Notes under the pieces: generated by a model | Databases searched by the model: none | What the model saw: the letters and a program-made list of their open reading frames with translations, nothing else | Told to the model about the DNA's origin: nothing | Source: Lachnospiraceae bacterium | GTDB taxonomy: Bacteria; Bacillota; Clostridia; Lachnospirales; Lachnospiraceae | Direction of reading: 5' to 3' | NCBI GenBank assembly: GCA_017535945.1 | Contig: JAFXTJ010000052.1 | Span: 21,839-85,838 of the forward strand | Length of the DNA stretch: 64,000 bases | Shown: positions 54,548 to 63,721 of the stretch, in pieces | Layout of the letters: every line of letters begins with the position of its first letter | How positions within the stretch are numbered: position 1 is the stretch's first letter | Translations under genes and position numbers: made by a program

Positions 54548-56638
54548 TCACTCGGAGAAGAGCAGTTCCGAATAGGTGGGATACGGCCAGAACTCAGCAT
54601 CCGTCCCTGCTTCCAGCGCATCCGCGATCTCTCTGGCCTTTGCCATATCGGCCAGGATCGTCTTGTGGATATAAAGCATCGCCTTCTCCACATCCGCGGG
54701 GATCTTATCCATATCCCGGATGAGTTTCGCATTCTGCTGCGCAAGCTGATCCGTGAGAGATGCGAGCTTTGCGGCGAGCTTCTTCTCATAGGTGCAGGCG
54801 ATGCCCGTGCTCTCCTTGGTCAGTACGCGTTCGCACAGCTCCGTGGCATATGCGCTGGCCGCCGGCAGGATATCGTGATCGATCATATCGATCATGGTCC
54901 TGGCCTCGATCTCGATCGTGGCGTTATAGGTCTCCATGTGGATGTTGGCCCTGGCCTTGAGTTCCTCCTCCGTGTAGATGTTGTTCTGCGTGTAGAGCTT
55001 GATGTTCTTGGGAGAAGCATAATGCTGCAGCGCGTCCGCCGTGGATACGAGGTTCGCCAGTCCCCTCTTCTCCGCCTCTTTCACCCAGCTCGCATCATAG
55101 CCGTTGCCGTTGAAGATGATACGGCGGTGCTCCGTGAAGACCTTCTTCAGAAGCTTCTGCAGATCGCTCTGGAAGTTCTTGGACTTCTCCAGCTTATCCG
55201 CGAACTCCTTCAATTCCTGCGCCATGATGGTGTTCAGCGCAATGTTCGGTCCGGAGATCGACTGTGCGCTGCCCAGCATACGGAATTCAAACTTGTTGCC
55301 GGTAAAGGCCATCGGCGACGTACGGTTGCGGTCCGTGTTGTCCTGCGGGATCGCGGGCAGCACATCGACACCGATCGTAAGCGACCGCTTGCCGCCCGAT
55401 TTGATCGGCTTTCCGCTGATGATGCTCTCCACAACGGCCTCCAGTTCATCACCGAGGAAGATGGAGATGATGGCCGGCGGAGCCTCCTGGGCGCCGAGAC
55501 GGTGGTCGTTGCCCGCGCTCGCGACCGTTACACGCAGCGCCTCCTGATACTCATCCACTCCCTTTACAAAAGCGGCGAGGAAGAGCAGGAACTGTGCGTT
55601 CTGACGGGGCGTGGATCCCGGCTTGAACAGGTTCTTCCCGGTGTCGGTGGACAATGACCAGTTGTCATGCTTGCCGGAGCCGTTGACACCCGCATAGGGC
55701 TTCTCATGCAGCAGGCAGTGGAAGCCGTGCCGGTCGGCAACGGTCTTCATCAGTTCCATCGCGAGCTGGTTCTGGTCGCAGGCGGCATTGGCATCGGAGT
55801 AGACCGGGGCCATCTCATGCTGCGAAGGAGCGACCTCATTGTGCTTGGTCTTGGAGAGCACGCCGACGCGCCAGAGTTCCTCGTCGAGATCCGCCATAAA
55901 AGCCGCGACGCGGGGCTTGATCTGACCGAAATAGTGATCCTCAAGTTCCTGTCCCTTGGGCGGCTTGTTGCCGAAGAGCGTCCGTCCGGTGAGCCGCAGA
56001 TCCATGCGTTTCTCATAGAGTTCCTTATCGATCAGGAAGTATTCCTGCTCCGGTCCGACCTGCGCGGTGACGCGCTTCGTCTCTTCATCACCGAAGAGTC
56101 TCAGGATCCGGATCGACTGTCTGCTCACTTCATCCATGGAACGAAGGAGCGGCGTCTTCTTATCAAGAGCCTGTCCGCCGTAGGAACAGAAGACGGTGGG
56201 GATATAGAGAGAGCCGTTCTTCACAAAAGCAAAGGAAGTCGGATCCCACGCCGTGTAACCCCTCGCCTCAAAGGTGGCGCGCAGGCCGCCCGACGGGAAG
56301 CTGGACGCATCCGGCTCGCCCTTCACCAGTTCCTTGCCGGAAAACTCCATGAGGATCCGGCCGCCCTGCGTCGGCGCGATGAAGCTGTCATGCTTCTCCG
56401 CCGTGAAGCCTGTCATCGGCTGGAACCAGTGTGTGTAGTGGGTCGCACCTTTCTCGACTGCCCACTGCTTCATCGCCTCAGCGATCTCATTGGCGGTCGC
56501 CAGATCGAGAGAATTGCCTTCGGTGATGCACTTCTTCCAGGCACCGTACGCCATGGGAGAAAGCCTTTCCTTCATGGTCTCCTCTCCGAATACCATGCTC
56601 CCGAACAGTTCCGTTAATGTGCTTTTCTGTGTTTTCAT
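54548..56638 (-). CDS. glnN: Glutamine synthetase type III
   Basis: The 696-residue enzyme makes glutamine from glutamate, ammonia and ATP. The length and motifs are those of GSIII: GATHYTHWFQPMTGFTAEKHD, GPEQEYFLID with metal-binding Glu, NEVAPSQHEMAPVYSDAN, GVNGSGKHDNWSL and NRTSPMAFTGNKFEFRMLG. GSIII is not adenylylated like GSI-beta, so control is likely transcriptional or allosteric. A GGAAGGAGGG site lies before ATG. It follows asnB by 62 bases. Confidence 0.97.
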   Translation of the reverse strand: MKTQKSTLTELFGSMVFGEETMKERLSPMAYGAWKKCITEGNSLDLATANEIAEAMKQWAVEKGATHYTHWFQPMTGFTAEKHDSFIAPTQGGRILMEFSGKELVKGEPDASSFPSGGLRATFEARGYTAWDPTSFAFVKNGSLYIPTVFCSYGGQALDKKTPLLRSMDEVSRQSIRILRLFGDEETKRVTAQVGPEQEYFLIDKELYEKRMDLRLTGRTLFGNKPPKGQELEDHYFGQIKPRVAAFMADLDEELWRVGVLSKTKHNEVAPSQHEMAPVYSDANAACDQNQLAMELMKTVADRHGFHCLLHEKPYAGVNGSGKHDNWSLSTDTGKNLFKPGSTPRQNAQFLLFLAAFVKGVDEYQEALRVTVASAGNDHRLGAQEAPPAIISIFLGDELEAVVESIISGKPIKSGGKRSLTIGVDVLPAIPQDNTDRNRTSPMAFTGNKFEFRMLGSAQSISGPNIALNTIMAQELKEFADKLEKSKNFQSDLQKLLKKVFTEHRRIIFNGNGYDASWVKEAEKRGLANLVSTADALQHYASPKNIKLYTQNNIYTEEELKARANIHMETYNATIEIEARTMIDMIDHDILPAASAYATELCERVLTKESTGIACTYEKKLAAKLASLTDQLAQQNAKLIRDMDKIPADVEKAMLYIHKTILADMAKAREIADALEAGTDAEFWPYPTYSELLFSE

Positions 56639-56700
56639 GGTTCCCTCCTTCCTCAGTGAACAGTTTCCTTATGTCAGTGTCCCTGTTGTCGGTTGACTCT

Positions 56701-58281
56701 CTATGACCCGCTCTCTCCGTAATTTGCCAGTACTCTCGCCGAAGGATCGTTGACATCGCAGCCTTCCCAGGCCTTGTTCGGCATCCAGTAATCTTTGATC
56801 ATCTCCGCCTGTCCCGGATAGTACTCCTCGAACAGTTCGCGATAGAGCAGACTCTCTTTGGTAAAAGGTGTGCAATAGGAATACTTTTTTCTTCTCTCTT
56901 CGTACTCCGCGTCCGTGTATCTCTCCTCCGCATAGGCCTTGAGATCATCCACCATGGAATGTCCCACCGCATCGGAAAAGGCCGCCTTCTGTCTCCACAG
57001 GATCGACTCCGGCAGGATGTGGTCTTCTTCAAAAGCATGGCGCAGAAGATATTTTCCCATATGGTATGTGTTCATCTTGATCCGCGGATCCAGCTGCATG
57101 ACATATTGCACAAATTCCGTATCCCCGAACGGCACCCGCGCCTCCAGGGAGTTGACACTGATGCAGCGGTCAGCCCTGAGCACGTCATACATATGCAGTT
57201 CATCGATGCGCTTCTTTGACTCCGCCTGGAAGCTTTCCGGGTCCGGCGCATAGTCGGTATACTTGTAGCCGAAAAGTTCGTCGGAGATCTCGCCCGTCAT
57301 GAGCACGCGCACATCCGTGGTCTCATGGATCGCCTTGCAGCACAGATACATGCCCATGCTCGCACGGATTGTCGTGATATCCCAGGTACCCAGCAGCTTC
57401 ACGACATCGGGGAGCGCCGCGATCACCTCCTCCGGCGTCATGAAGACCTCCGTATGCTCCGCGCCGATGAAATCCGCCACCTGCTTCGCATACTTGAGAT
57501 CGATCGCATCCTGCTCCATTCCGATCGCAAAGGTGCGGATCTTTCTGCCCAGGAGCTTTGCGCTGATCGCGCATACGAGGCTGGAGTCCAGACCGCCCGA
57601 AAGCAGGAAGCCCAGCGGCGCGTCCGCGTCGAGACGCGTCTCCACCGAGCGGATCAAACGTTCCCTGATCCCGCGCGCAGCGCTGTCCGCGTCATCCGGC
57701 AGATATTCCCGCACGCCGGTCAGATCGATATAACTGTGAAATTCTCCGTCCAGATAATAATGCCCGGGCGGGAAGGGGCGGATCTGCGCACACAGCCCGA
57801 CGAGGTTCTTCGGCTCCGAGGCAAATGCAATGGCACCGGAAGCGAGGTATCCGTAATACAGCGGGCGGATCCCGATCGGATCTCTGGCGGCAAGAAATGT
57901 ATCCCGTTTGTGATCGTACAGGATCAGGGCGAATTCCGAACCCAGCATCGGAAACATCCGCGTGCCGTATTCATGGTACAGCGGGAGCAGCACTTCACAG
58001 TCACTGTCACTGATAAAGGTATAGCGGTCCGACAGTTGTTCCTTTAACGCGCGGAATCCATAAATCTCTCCGTTGCATACGAGCACATCGCCGTCCAGCG
58101 TAAAAGGCTGCATTCCTTCCTCATGCAGACCCATGATCGACAGCCTGTGAAAGCAGAGGATCCCGTTCCCCGCCTCCATCACGCGGCTCATGTCCGGGCC
58201 GCGTGAGATCGTGCGGTCGAAGACCTCCCGCAAGGTCCCCCTGTCTGTTGATCTGTCTGTCAAACCCATGATCGAGCACAT
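56701..58281 (-). CDS. asnB: Asparagine synthetase, glutamine-hydrolysing
   Basis: AsnB forms asparagine from aspartate, ATP and glutamine. The 526-residue protein starts MCSIMGL; Cys2 becomes the N-terminal nucleophile after Met removal, which fixes the start at 58281 (AGAGGA upstream). A longer open frame to 58515 runs through the leader and is not used. The ATP pyrophosphatase domain shows LLSGGLDSSLVCAI. It is the first gene of asnB-glnN-gltB-gltD and is preceded by an attenuator leader and promoter. Confidence 0.96.
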   Translation of the reverse strand: MCSIMGLTDRSTDRGTLREVFDRTISRGPDMSRVMEAGNGILCFHRLSIMGLHEEGMQPFTLDGDVLVCNGEIYGFRALKEQLSDRYTFISDSDCEVLLPLYHEYGTRMFPMLGSEFALILYDHKRDTFLAARDPIGIRPLYYGYLASGAIAFASEPKNLVGLCAQIRPFPPGHYYLDGEFHSYIDLTGVREYLPDDADSAARGIRERLIRSVETRLDADAPLGFLLSGGLDSSLVCAISAKLLGRKIRTFAIGMEQDAIDLKYAKQVADFIGAEHTEVFMTPEEVIAALPDVVKLLGTWDITTIRASMGMYLCCKAIHETTDVRVLMTGEISDELFGYKYTDYAPDPESFQAESKKRIDELHMYDVLRADRCISVNSLEARVPFGDTEFVQYVMQLDPRIKMNTYHMGKYLLRHAFEEDHILPESILWRQKAAFSDAVGHSMVDDLKAYAEERYTDAEYEERRKKYSYCTPFTKESLLYRELFEEYYPGQAEMIKDYWMPNKAWEGCDVNDPSARVLANYGESGS

Positions 58282-58334
58282 GTTTGTTCTTCCTCTTTTC
58301 TTCTGTGTTCTGCTTTGCGCTGTTCCTTCCACTG

Positions 58335-58402
58335 TTTTCGCGTATATGCGGACGCAACCTCGACTCCGCTTCGCTCCATCCGGCTCCGCATATACGCGAA
58401 AA
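58335..58402 (-). repeat. 18-bp perfect inverted repeat in the asnB leader
   Basis: Arms 58335-58352 (TTTTCGCGTATATGCGGA on the plus strand) and 58385-58402 are exact reverse complements around a 32-base loop. In the asnB RNA the first arm includes most of the U-run of the attenuator hairpin. The loop is also GC-rich and partly self-similar (CCGCTTCGCTCC). It may be a transcript-stabilising structure, a second switch, or a small dispersed palindromic element. Confidence 0.85.
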
Positions 58403-58436
58403 AAGGCGCTGACGGGATCATCCCGCCAACGCCTTT
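58399..58436 (-). terminator. Promoter-proximal attenuator hairpin of the asnB operon
   Basis: On the minus strand AAAGGCGTTGGCGGGA pairs with TCCCGTCAGCGCCTTT (14 Watson-Crick and two G-U pairs) around TGA, followed by T6 (58404-58399). It lies about 13 bases after the -10 box and 118 bases before the asnB start, so full operon expression needs read-through. Confidence 0.85.
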
Positions 58437-58449
58437 GTTGACATGCCAC

Positions 58450-58479
58450 ATAATAGGCGCGCCGGTCGGGATTTGTCAA
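58450..58479 (-). promoter_or_regulatory. Promoter of asnB-glnN-gltBD
   Basis: Minus-strand TTGACA (58474-58479) and TATTAT (58450-58455) with an 18-base spacer, the same boxes and spacing as the pyrG promoter. Confidence 0.85.
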
Positions 58480-58483
58480 GGAG

Positions 58484-58495
58484 ATTTTTAAAAAT
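58484..58495. promoter_or_regulatory. Perfect AT palindrome between the asnB and amtB promoters
   Basis: ATTTTTAAAAAT lies in the 29-base gap between the two back-to-back -35 boxes. It could serve as a shared UP-like element or operator. Confidence 0.5.
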
Positions 58496-58508
58496 TTCAA
58501 AAACGGTC

Positions 58509-58537
58509 TTGACAAGCATCCGAAAACAGTGCATGAT
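58509..58537 (+). promoter_or_regulatory. Putative promoter of amtB
   Basis: A perfect TTGACA (58509-58514) is followed after 17 bases by CATGAT (58532-58537). It is divergent from the asnB promoter. Confidence 0.7.
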
Positions 58538-58557
58538 ATGGTCCAATAAAACGCGAC

Positions 58558-58588
58558 AAAGGAGTCGGACCGATCCGGCTCCTTTTTT
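58558..58588 (+). terminator. Promoter-proximal attenuator hairpin of amtB
   Basis: AAAGGAGTCGGA pairs with TCCGGCTCCTTT (one G-U) around CCGA and is followed by a T6 run, then CGCG as in the asnB leader. It begins ~20 bases after the -10 box and ends 76 bases before amtB. Confidence 0.85.
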
Positions 58589-58664
58589 CGCGTTTATTTA
58601 TTTGTCACACATCCCCGGGCGCGCAGGGAGGGTGGCAGAACAAATCGAGAGGAGGAAGAGTGAT

Positions 58665-60422
58665 ATGGAAGAATTGTACGAACTCTTAAACGGACAGATC
58701 TTCGGCGTCTGGTTTCTCATCGGCGCCGCGCTGGTCTTCTGGATGCAGGCCGGCTTTGCCATGGTGGAGGCGGGTTTCACCCGCGCCAAGAATACGGGTA
58801 ATATCATCATGAAGAATCTGATGGATTTCTGTATCGGTACCTGCGTGTTCATCCCTTTGGGCTTCGGCCTGCTGCTGGGTGAGAACGCGCTGGGCGGTTT
58901 CATCGGAAAACCCACTCTGGCGATTTTTACCGATTACACGAACTTTGACTGGTCCAATTTTGTATTCAACCTGGTATTCTGTGCAACGACAGCCACGATC
59001 GTGTCGGGTGCCATGGCGGAACGCACGAGATTCATTTCCTATTGCATCTACTCGGCCGTTATCTCCGCCCTGATCTACCCCATCGAGGCGCATTGGATCT
59101 GGGGCGGCGGCTGGCTCGCGGAGCTTGGCTTCCATGATTTTGCGGGCTCCTGCGCGATCCATATGGTAGGCGGTATCTCCGCGCTGATCGGCGCATCGAT
59201 CCTCGGGCCCCGCATCGGCAAGTTCTCCAAAGACAAGAACGGGAAGATCACCAAGGTCAATGCTTTCCCTGGCCATAACCTGGCGATCGGCGCACTGGGT
59301 GTCTTCATCCTGTGGCTCGGCTGGTACGGCTTCAACGGTGCAGCCTGCACCTCTCTGGAACAGCTGGCAAGCGTCTTCGTGACGACCACCATCGCACCCG
59401 CGGTCGCAACGGTCGTAACGATGATCTTCACCTGGGTCAAATACGGCAAGCCCGATGTCTCGATGAGCCTCAACGCCTCTCTGGCAGGCCTTGTCGCCAT
59501 CACCGCTCCCTGCGATGTCACGGACGCCTTCGGCGCCATCGTGATCGGCGCCGTATCCGGACTTCTGGTGGTCTTCGGTGTCTGGTTCCTGGATGAGAAG
59601 CTGCGCGTCGACGATCCCGTGGGTGCAGTCGCCGTCCATATGATGAACGGTATCTGGGGCACCATCGCGGTAGGTCTCTTCGGAACCGCTTCCGCTCCGG
59701 GCAATGACAGCGTTGTCGGTCTGTTCTACGGCGGCGGCGTGAAGCAGTTGGGGATCCAGCTCCTCGGATTCGTGAGTGTGGCCGCATGGACGGCTCTCAC
59801 GATCACCGTGGCTTTCCTGGTGATCAAGGCCATCTTTGGTCTGCGTGTCACCGAAGAGGAGGAGATCACCGGTCTGGATGCGACGGAGCACGGTCTGGCC
59901 AGTGCCTATGCCGGTTTCTCCATCATGGATGTCTCCAATACCATGATCGTCGATGCCAATGAGAACACCGACCTCGGTACGGATGATTACGCGCAGGCGA
60001 GCGCCGCGCAGAAGGATGCGGCGGTTAAGGTGGTTCAGGAAGCTCCTCTTGCGCAGACCTTTGATACCGGCATGCACAAGGTTTCCATCATCTGCAAGCT
60101 GACCAAATTCGATGCCCTGAAGCGCGCACTCAATGATCTGGGCGTCACCGGCATGACGATGACACAGGTCATGGGGTGCGGTATCCAGAAAGGCAGCGGC
60201 AGCCGCTACCGCGGAGTTGAAATGGACGCGACCCTGCTGCCCAAGATCAAGGTCGAGGTGATCGTCTCCAAGATCCCCGTCGACAAGGTGATCGAGACAG
60301 CCAAGCGTGTTCTCTACACCGGCCATATCGGCGACGGCAAGATCTTTGTCTACAATGTGAGCCGTGTTGTTAAGGTGCGTACCGGAGAGGAAGACATCAA
60401 CGCACTGCAGGATGTGGAATAA
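58665..60422 (+). CDS. amtB: Ammonium transporter fused to a C-terminal PII domain
   Basis: The 585-residue protein joins an Amt channel (residues ~1-430) to a full PII (GlnK-like) domain (~470-585). The channel has the pore histidines in CAIHMVGGISAL and VAVHMMNGIWG and the usual ending GLDATEHG. The PII part starts MHKVSIICKLTKFDALKRAL and has the T-loop (GCGIQKGSGSRYRGVEMDATLLPK) and the ATP/2-oxoglutarate segment GHIGDGKIFVYNV, then RTGEED. PII position 51, the uridylylated Tyr in enteric GlnB, is Met here, so that modification is excluded. PII normally plugs the Amt pore; here it is tethered by a ~40-residue acidic linker. ATG 58665 has a GAGGAGGAAG site upstream. Confidence 0.95.
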   Translation: MEELYELLNGQIFGVWFLIGAALVFWMQAGFAMVEAGFTRAKNTGNIIMKNLMDFCIGTCVFIPLGFGLLLGENALGGFIGKPTLAIFTDYTNFDWSNFVFNLVFCATTATIVSGAMAERTRFISYCIYSAVISALIYPIEAHWIWGGGWLAELGFHDFAGSCAIHMVGGISALIGASILGPRIGKFSKDKNGKITKVNAFPGHNLAIGALGVFILWLGWYGFNGAACTSLEQLASVFVTTTIAPAVATVVTMIFTWVKYGKPDVSMSLNASLAGLVAITAPCDVTDAFGAIVIGAVSGLLVVFGVWFLDEKLRVDDPVGAVAVHMMNGIWGTIAVGLFGTASAPGNDSVVGLFYGGGVKQLGIQLLGFVSVAAWTALTITVAFLVIKAIFGLRVTEEEEITGLDATEHGLASAYAGFSIMDVSNTMIVDANENTDLGTDDYAQASAAQKDAAVKVVQEAPLAQTFDTGMHKVSIICKLTKFDALKRALNDLGVTGMTMTQVMGCGIQKGSGSRYRGVEMDATLLPKIKVEVIVSKIPVDKVIETAKRVLYTGHIGDGKIFVYNVSRVVKVRTGEEDINALQDVE

Positions 60423-60452
60423 GCTACATCTTTCTTTATTTGTTTCCTCCAT

Positions 60453-60490
60453 TATGAAAAGGGGTCCCACTGGCGGGACCCCTTTTCATA
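60453..60490. terminator. Bidirectional terminator between amtB and purF
   Basis: TATGAAAAGGGGTCCC (60453-60468) and its exact complement at 60475-60490 form a 16-bp stem with a 6-base loop. A- and T-runs flank both sides, so it can end both convergent transcripts. Confidence 0.9.
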
Positions 60491-60520
60491 TCCTGCTGAT
60501 TTTTGAACGCGCTCTGCGCG

Positions 60521-61930
60521 TTATTCAAACCGTTCCTTATCCGTCACCACCGGTGTTCCGTCCGGATACACGCCATTAAAGCATGCCGCGCAGAATGCTC
60601 CCGAAGCGTCATCTCCGGCGAGGCACAGCGCCCTCTCCACCGTGAGGAACCCCAGGGAATCCGCTCCGATCATCCCGGCGATCTCTTCCGGAGTATGTCC
60701 GTTGGCGATCAGACTGTTCGCGGAATCAACATCCGTACCATAGTAACAGGGATGCAAAAACGGCGGCGCGGAGATCCGCATGTGTACCGCCGTTGCTCCG
60801 GCTTCCTTGAGCAGTCTGATGATATAGGCGCTGGTCGTCCCGCGCACGATCGAATCGTCGATCAGCACAACGCGTTTCCCCTGCACGGCGGAGGAGACCG
60901 CATTGAGCTTCAGGCGGACCTGCTCCGAGCGTTCCTCCTGCGTCGGTGCGATAAAGGTCCTGCCGATATACTTATTCTTGACCAGACCGATCCCGTACGG
61001 GATCCCGGATTCCTCCGCATAGCCAAGAGCGGCATCCAGTCCGGAATCCGGCACACCGATCACCAGATCCGCGTCCGCGGGATGATCCTTTGCCAGAAAA
61101 GCGCCCGCGCGCTTTCTCGCGCTCTGCACGGACACGCCGCGGATCAGGGAATCCGGCCGTGCAAAATAGATATATTCAAACACGCACAAAGCCTGTCTGC
61201 TCTGCCCCGGGAAACAGTCGTAGGAATGGATCCCTGTCTCATCGGCAACGACCAGCTCGCCCGCATTCAGCTCACGTATGAGCCTTGCTCCCACCGCGTC
61301 CAGCGCACAGCTCTCCGATGCAAAGACGATCTCCCCGGCCGGCGTCTCACCCATACACAACGGCCTGAGTCCGTACCGGTCACGGCACGCGAGGAGCTTT
61401 GCCGGCGACATCATCACCAGAGAAAAAGCCCCGTGCAGTTCCTGCAGCGTTCTGCGGACCGCCTCTTCGATCGACGGTGCTTCCAGCCGGTTTGCGGTGA
61501 TCAGATAGGAGATGACCTCCGTATCGCTGGTGGTCTGAAAGATACAGCCGCTTAATTCCAGACGGCGTCTGAGTTCATAGGAATTGACAAGATTACCGTT
61601 GTGGCACAGCGCCAGCTGCCCCTTGACATGCTTCACGACCATCGGCTGCGCATTCATCACGGTGTTATTGCCGCTGGTCGAATACCGGACATGACCGACA
61701 GCGATCCGTCCGTTCCCGAGACGCCCGATCTCCTCCGGTGTAAATACCTCATGGACCAGTCCGAGCCCTTTGTGGTAACGGATGATCCGGTCCTCATTGA
61801 CCGCGATCCCCGCCGCCTCCTGACCTCTGTGCTGCAGTGCCGTCAGTCCGACAGCCACCTTGTGCGCCAGCGGCGCACTCCCCGTGGCCCGGATCCCGAA
61901 GATCCCGCACTCCTCATGAATTTCCCGCAT
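60521..61930 (-). CDS. purF: Amidophosphoribosyltransferase (Fe-S type)
   Basis: PurF makes phosphoribosylamine from PRPP and glutamine, the first purine step. The 469-residue enzyme has the nucleophile Cys8 (EECGIFG) behind a short propeptide and the PRPP loop [14 protein letters not shown]. Cysteines at the positions of the Bacillus-type [4Fe-4S] cluster ([26 protein letters not shown]) are present. It overlaps the end of pyrG by 17 bases, an unusual pairing that couples purine and CTP synthesis, both glutamine users. No other pur gene is in the window. Confidence 0.96.
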   Translation of the reverse strand: MREIHEECGIFGIRATGSAPLAHKVAVGLTALQHRGQEAAGIAVNEDRIIRYHKGLGLVHEVFTPEEIGRLGNGRIAVGHVRYSTSGNNTVMNAQPMVVKHVKGQLALCHNGNLVNSYELRRRLELSGCIFQTTSDTEVISYLITANRLEAPSIEEAVRRTLQELHGAFSLVMMSPAKLLACRDRYGLRPLCMGETPAGEIVFASESCALDAVGARLIRELNAGELVVADETGIHSYDCFPGQSRQALCVFEYIYFARPDSLIRGVSVQSARKRAGAFLAKDHPADADLVIGVPDSGLDAALGYAEESGIPYGIGLVKNKYIGRTFIAPTQEERSEQVRLKLNAVSSAVQGKRVVLIDDSIVRGTTSAYIIRLLKEAGATAVHMRISAPPFLHPCYYGTDVDSANSLIANGHTPEEIAGMIGADSLGFLTVERALCLAGDDASGAFCAACFNGVYPDGTPVVTDKERFE

Positions 61931-63548
61931 CGCCCGTACTCCTGCACTCCAGCGCAGCCTTGATCAGACCCGTGAACAGCGGATGCGGATGATTGGGTCT
62001 CGACTTAAACTCCGGATGTGCCTGTGTCGCCACAAAATACGGATGCACCTCACGCGGCAGTTCCATCATCTCCACGATCCGGCCGTCCGGCGACAGGCCC
62101 GAGAGCACAACGCCCGCCTCCTTGAGACGCTCCCTGTAATCATTGTTCACCTCATAACGGTGGCGGTGACGCTCGGAGATCTCCTCCGCCCCGTAGAGTT
62201 CCCTTGCGATCGTACCATCACGGAGCACGCAGGGCCATGCGCCCAGCCGCAGCGTGCCTCCGATATTCTCCACACCGTTCTGCTCCGGCATCAGGTGGAT
62301 CACGGGGTGCGGTGTATTCGGATCGATCTCCACGGATCCGGCTCCCGTAAGTCCGGCCAGATCTCTCGCGATCTCCACGATCGCCAGCTGCATTCCCAGA
62401 CAGATCCCCAGATAAGGGATCTTCTTTTCTCTGGCGTAACGGACCGCGTCCACCATCCCCTCGATCCCGCGGTCTCCGAAACCGCCGGGGACCAGGATCC
62501 CGTCCACGCCGGCAAAAGTCTTCTCCGCATTATCCTGCGAGACATGTTCCGAATCCACCCACACGATCTCCACAGCCGTCCGGTTGCGGATCCCGCCATG
62601 CTTTAGTGCCTCCACCACACTCAGGTATGCATCGTGAAGTGCCGTGTATTTTCCGACGATCGCGATGCGCACCGGATGGCTGACATCCAGTCCTCTGAGG
62701 GTCGTCACGACCTCTTCCCAATCCGTGAGATCCGGTTCCGGGCACGGAAGCGCCAGATCCTCACAGACGATCTGGGCCAGTTTTTCCTCCTCCATCATGA
62801 GCGGCGCTTCATAAAGATAGTTCAGATCCAGATTCTGCAATACATGAGAGGCAGGCACATTACAGAATAATCCGATCTTGTCCCGCACGGACGCCTCCAG
62901 CGGCATCTCGCTGCGGCAGACGATCACATCCGGCTGCAGCCCCATCCCCTGCAGCGTCTTCACCGCGTTCTGGGTCGGCTTGGTCTTGAGCTCCGCTGAG
63001 CATCGCAGGTACGGGATCAGCGAAACCAGCAGCAGGATCGCATTCTGAAAACCGACCTCGCGCTGGAACTGACGGATCGCCTCCAGAAACGGCTGGCTCT
63101 CGATGTCACCGACGGTACCTCCGACCTCGATGATCGCGATGGTGGTCTCCTTCTCGTCATAATCCCTGTAGAAACGGCTCTTGATCTCGTCCGTCACATG
63201 CGGGATCACCTGCACGGTATGGCCGCCGTAATCCCCGCGGCGCTCCTTCTGCAAAACGGACCAGTAGATCTTGCCTGTGGTCACATTGGCATTTCTGCCG
63301 AGATTCTCATCGATGAACCGCTCATAATGTCCCAGATCCAGATCCGTCTCCGTCCCGTCCTCCGTCACGTACACTTCCCCGTGCTGCACCGGATTCATGG
63401 TCCCGGGATCGATATTGATGTAGGGATCGAGTTTCTGCATTGTCACACGGTATCCGCGGGCCTTCAGCAGCCTTCCCAGGGATGCTGCCGTGATCCCCTT
63501 GCCCAGTCCGGACACCACTCCACCGGTTACAAATACATACTTGACCAT
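61914..63548 (-). CDS. pyrG: CTP synthase
   Basis: PyrG aminates UTP to CTP with glutamine and ATP. The 544-residue protein has the synthetase P-loop [35 protein letters not shown], and a C-terminal class I glutaminase with the nucleophile in [13 protein letters not shown] and His/Glu in THPEF-like [11 protein letters not shown] 63548 has a GGGAGG site. An attenuator and promoter lie directly upstream, matching those of asnB. Confidence 0.97.
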   Translation of the reverse strand: MVKYVFVTGGVVSGLGKGITAASLGRLLKARGYRVTMQKLDPYINIDPGTMNPVQHGEVYVTEDGTETDLDLGHYERFIDENLGRNANVTTGKIYWSVLQKERRGDYGGHTVQVIPHVTDEIKSRFYRDYDEKETTIAIIEVGGTVGDIESQPFLEAIRQFQREVGFQNAILLLVSLIPYLRCSAELKTKPTQNAVKTLQGMGLQPDVIVCRSEMPLEASVRDKIGLFCNVPASHVLQNLDLNYLYEAPLMMEEEKLAQIVCEDLALPCPEPDLTDWEEVVTTLRGLDVSHPVRIAIVGKYTALHDAYLSVVEALKHGGIRNRTAVEIVWVDSEHVSQDNAEKTFAGVDGILVPGGFGDRGIEGMVDAVRYAREKKIPYLGICLGMQLAIVEIARDLAGLTGAGSVEIDPNTPHPVIHLMPEQNGVENIGGTLRLGAWPCVLRDGTIARELYGAEEISERHRHRYEVNNDYRERLKEAGVVLSGLSPDGRIVEMMELPREVHPYFVATQAHPEFKSRPNHPHPLFTGLIKAALECRSTGDAGNS

Positions 63549-63569
63549 ACTGCCTCCCTCTTTCAACAG

Positions 63570-63608
63570 AAAAAAAGGCGTCGACGGGATAAGCCCGTCA
63601 ACGCCTTT
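63570..63608 (-). terminator. Promoter-proximal attenuator hairpin of pyrG-purF
   Basis: On the minus strand AAAGGCGTTGACGGG pairs with CCCGTCGACGCCTTT (14 Watson-Crick and one G-U) around CTTAT, followed by a T7 run. It begins 11 bases after the -10 box. Differences from the asnB hairpin keep the pairing. Confidence 0.88.
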
Positions 63609-63619
63609 GCTGACATATC

Positions 63620-63649
63620 ATAATACGCGCGAATGCCGCGCTTTGTCAA
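63620..63649 (-). promoter_or_regulatory. Promoter of pyrG-purF
   Basis: Minus-strand TTGACA (63644-63649) and TATTAT (63620-63625) with an 18-base spacer, identical boxes and spacing to the asnB promoter. Confidence 0.85.
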
Positions 63650-63721
63650 GAGACAGTTACGGATGCGGATGCACGGGACGACAATATGGATTATAATGGA
63701 AGAAACGGTACGGATGAACCC

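Noticed and set aside
58450-58590. ANTAR-type dual hairpin or GlnR/TnrA-type operator at asnB/amtB
   Set aside because: I found no paired hexaloop hairpins with the ANTAR A and G positions, and no TGTNAN-type palindrome.
63570-63649. Classical Bacillus pyrG control by poly-G addition at the transcript start
   Set aside because: The sequence after the -10 box is GATATGTCA rather than a GGG start, and no matching pyrimidine-rich antiterminator is visible.
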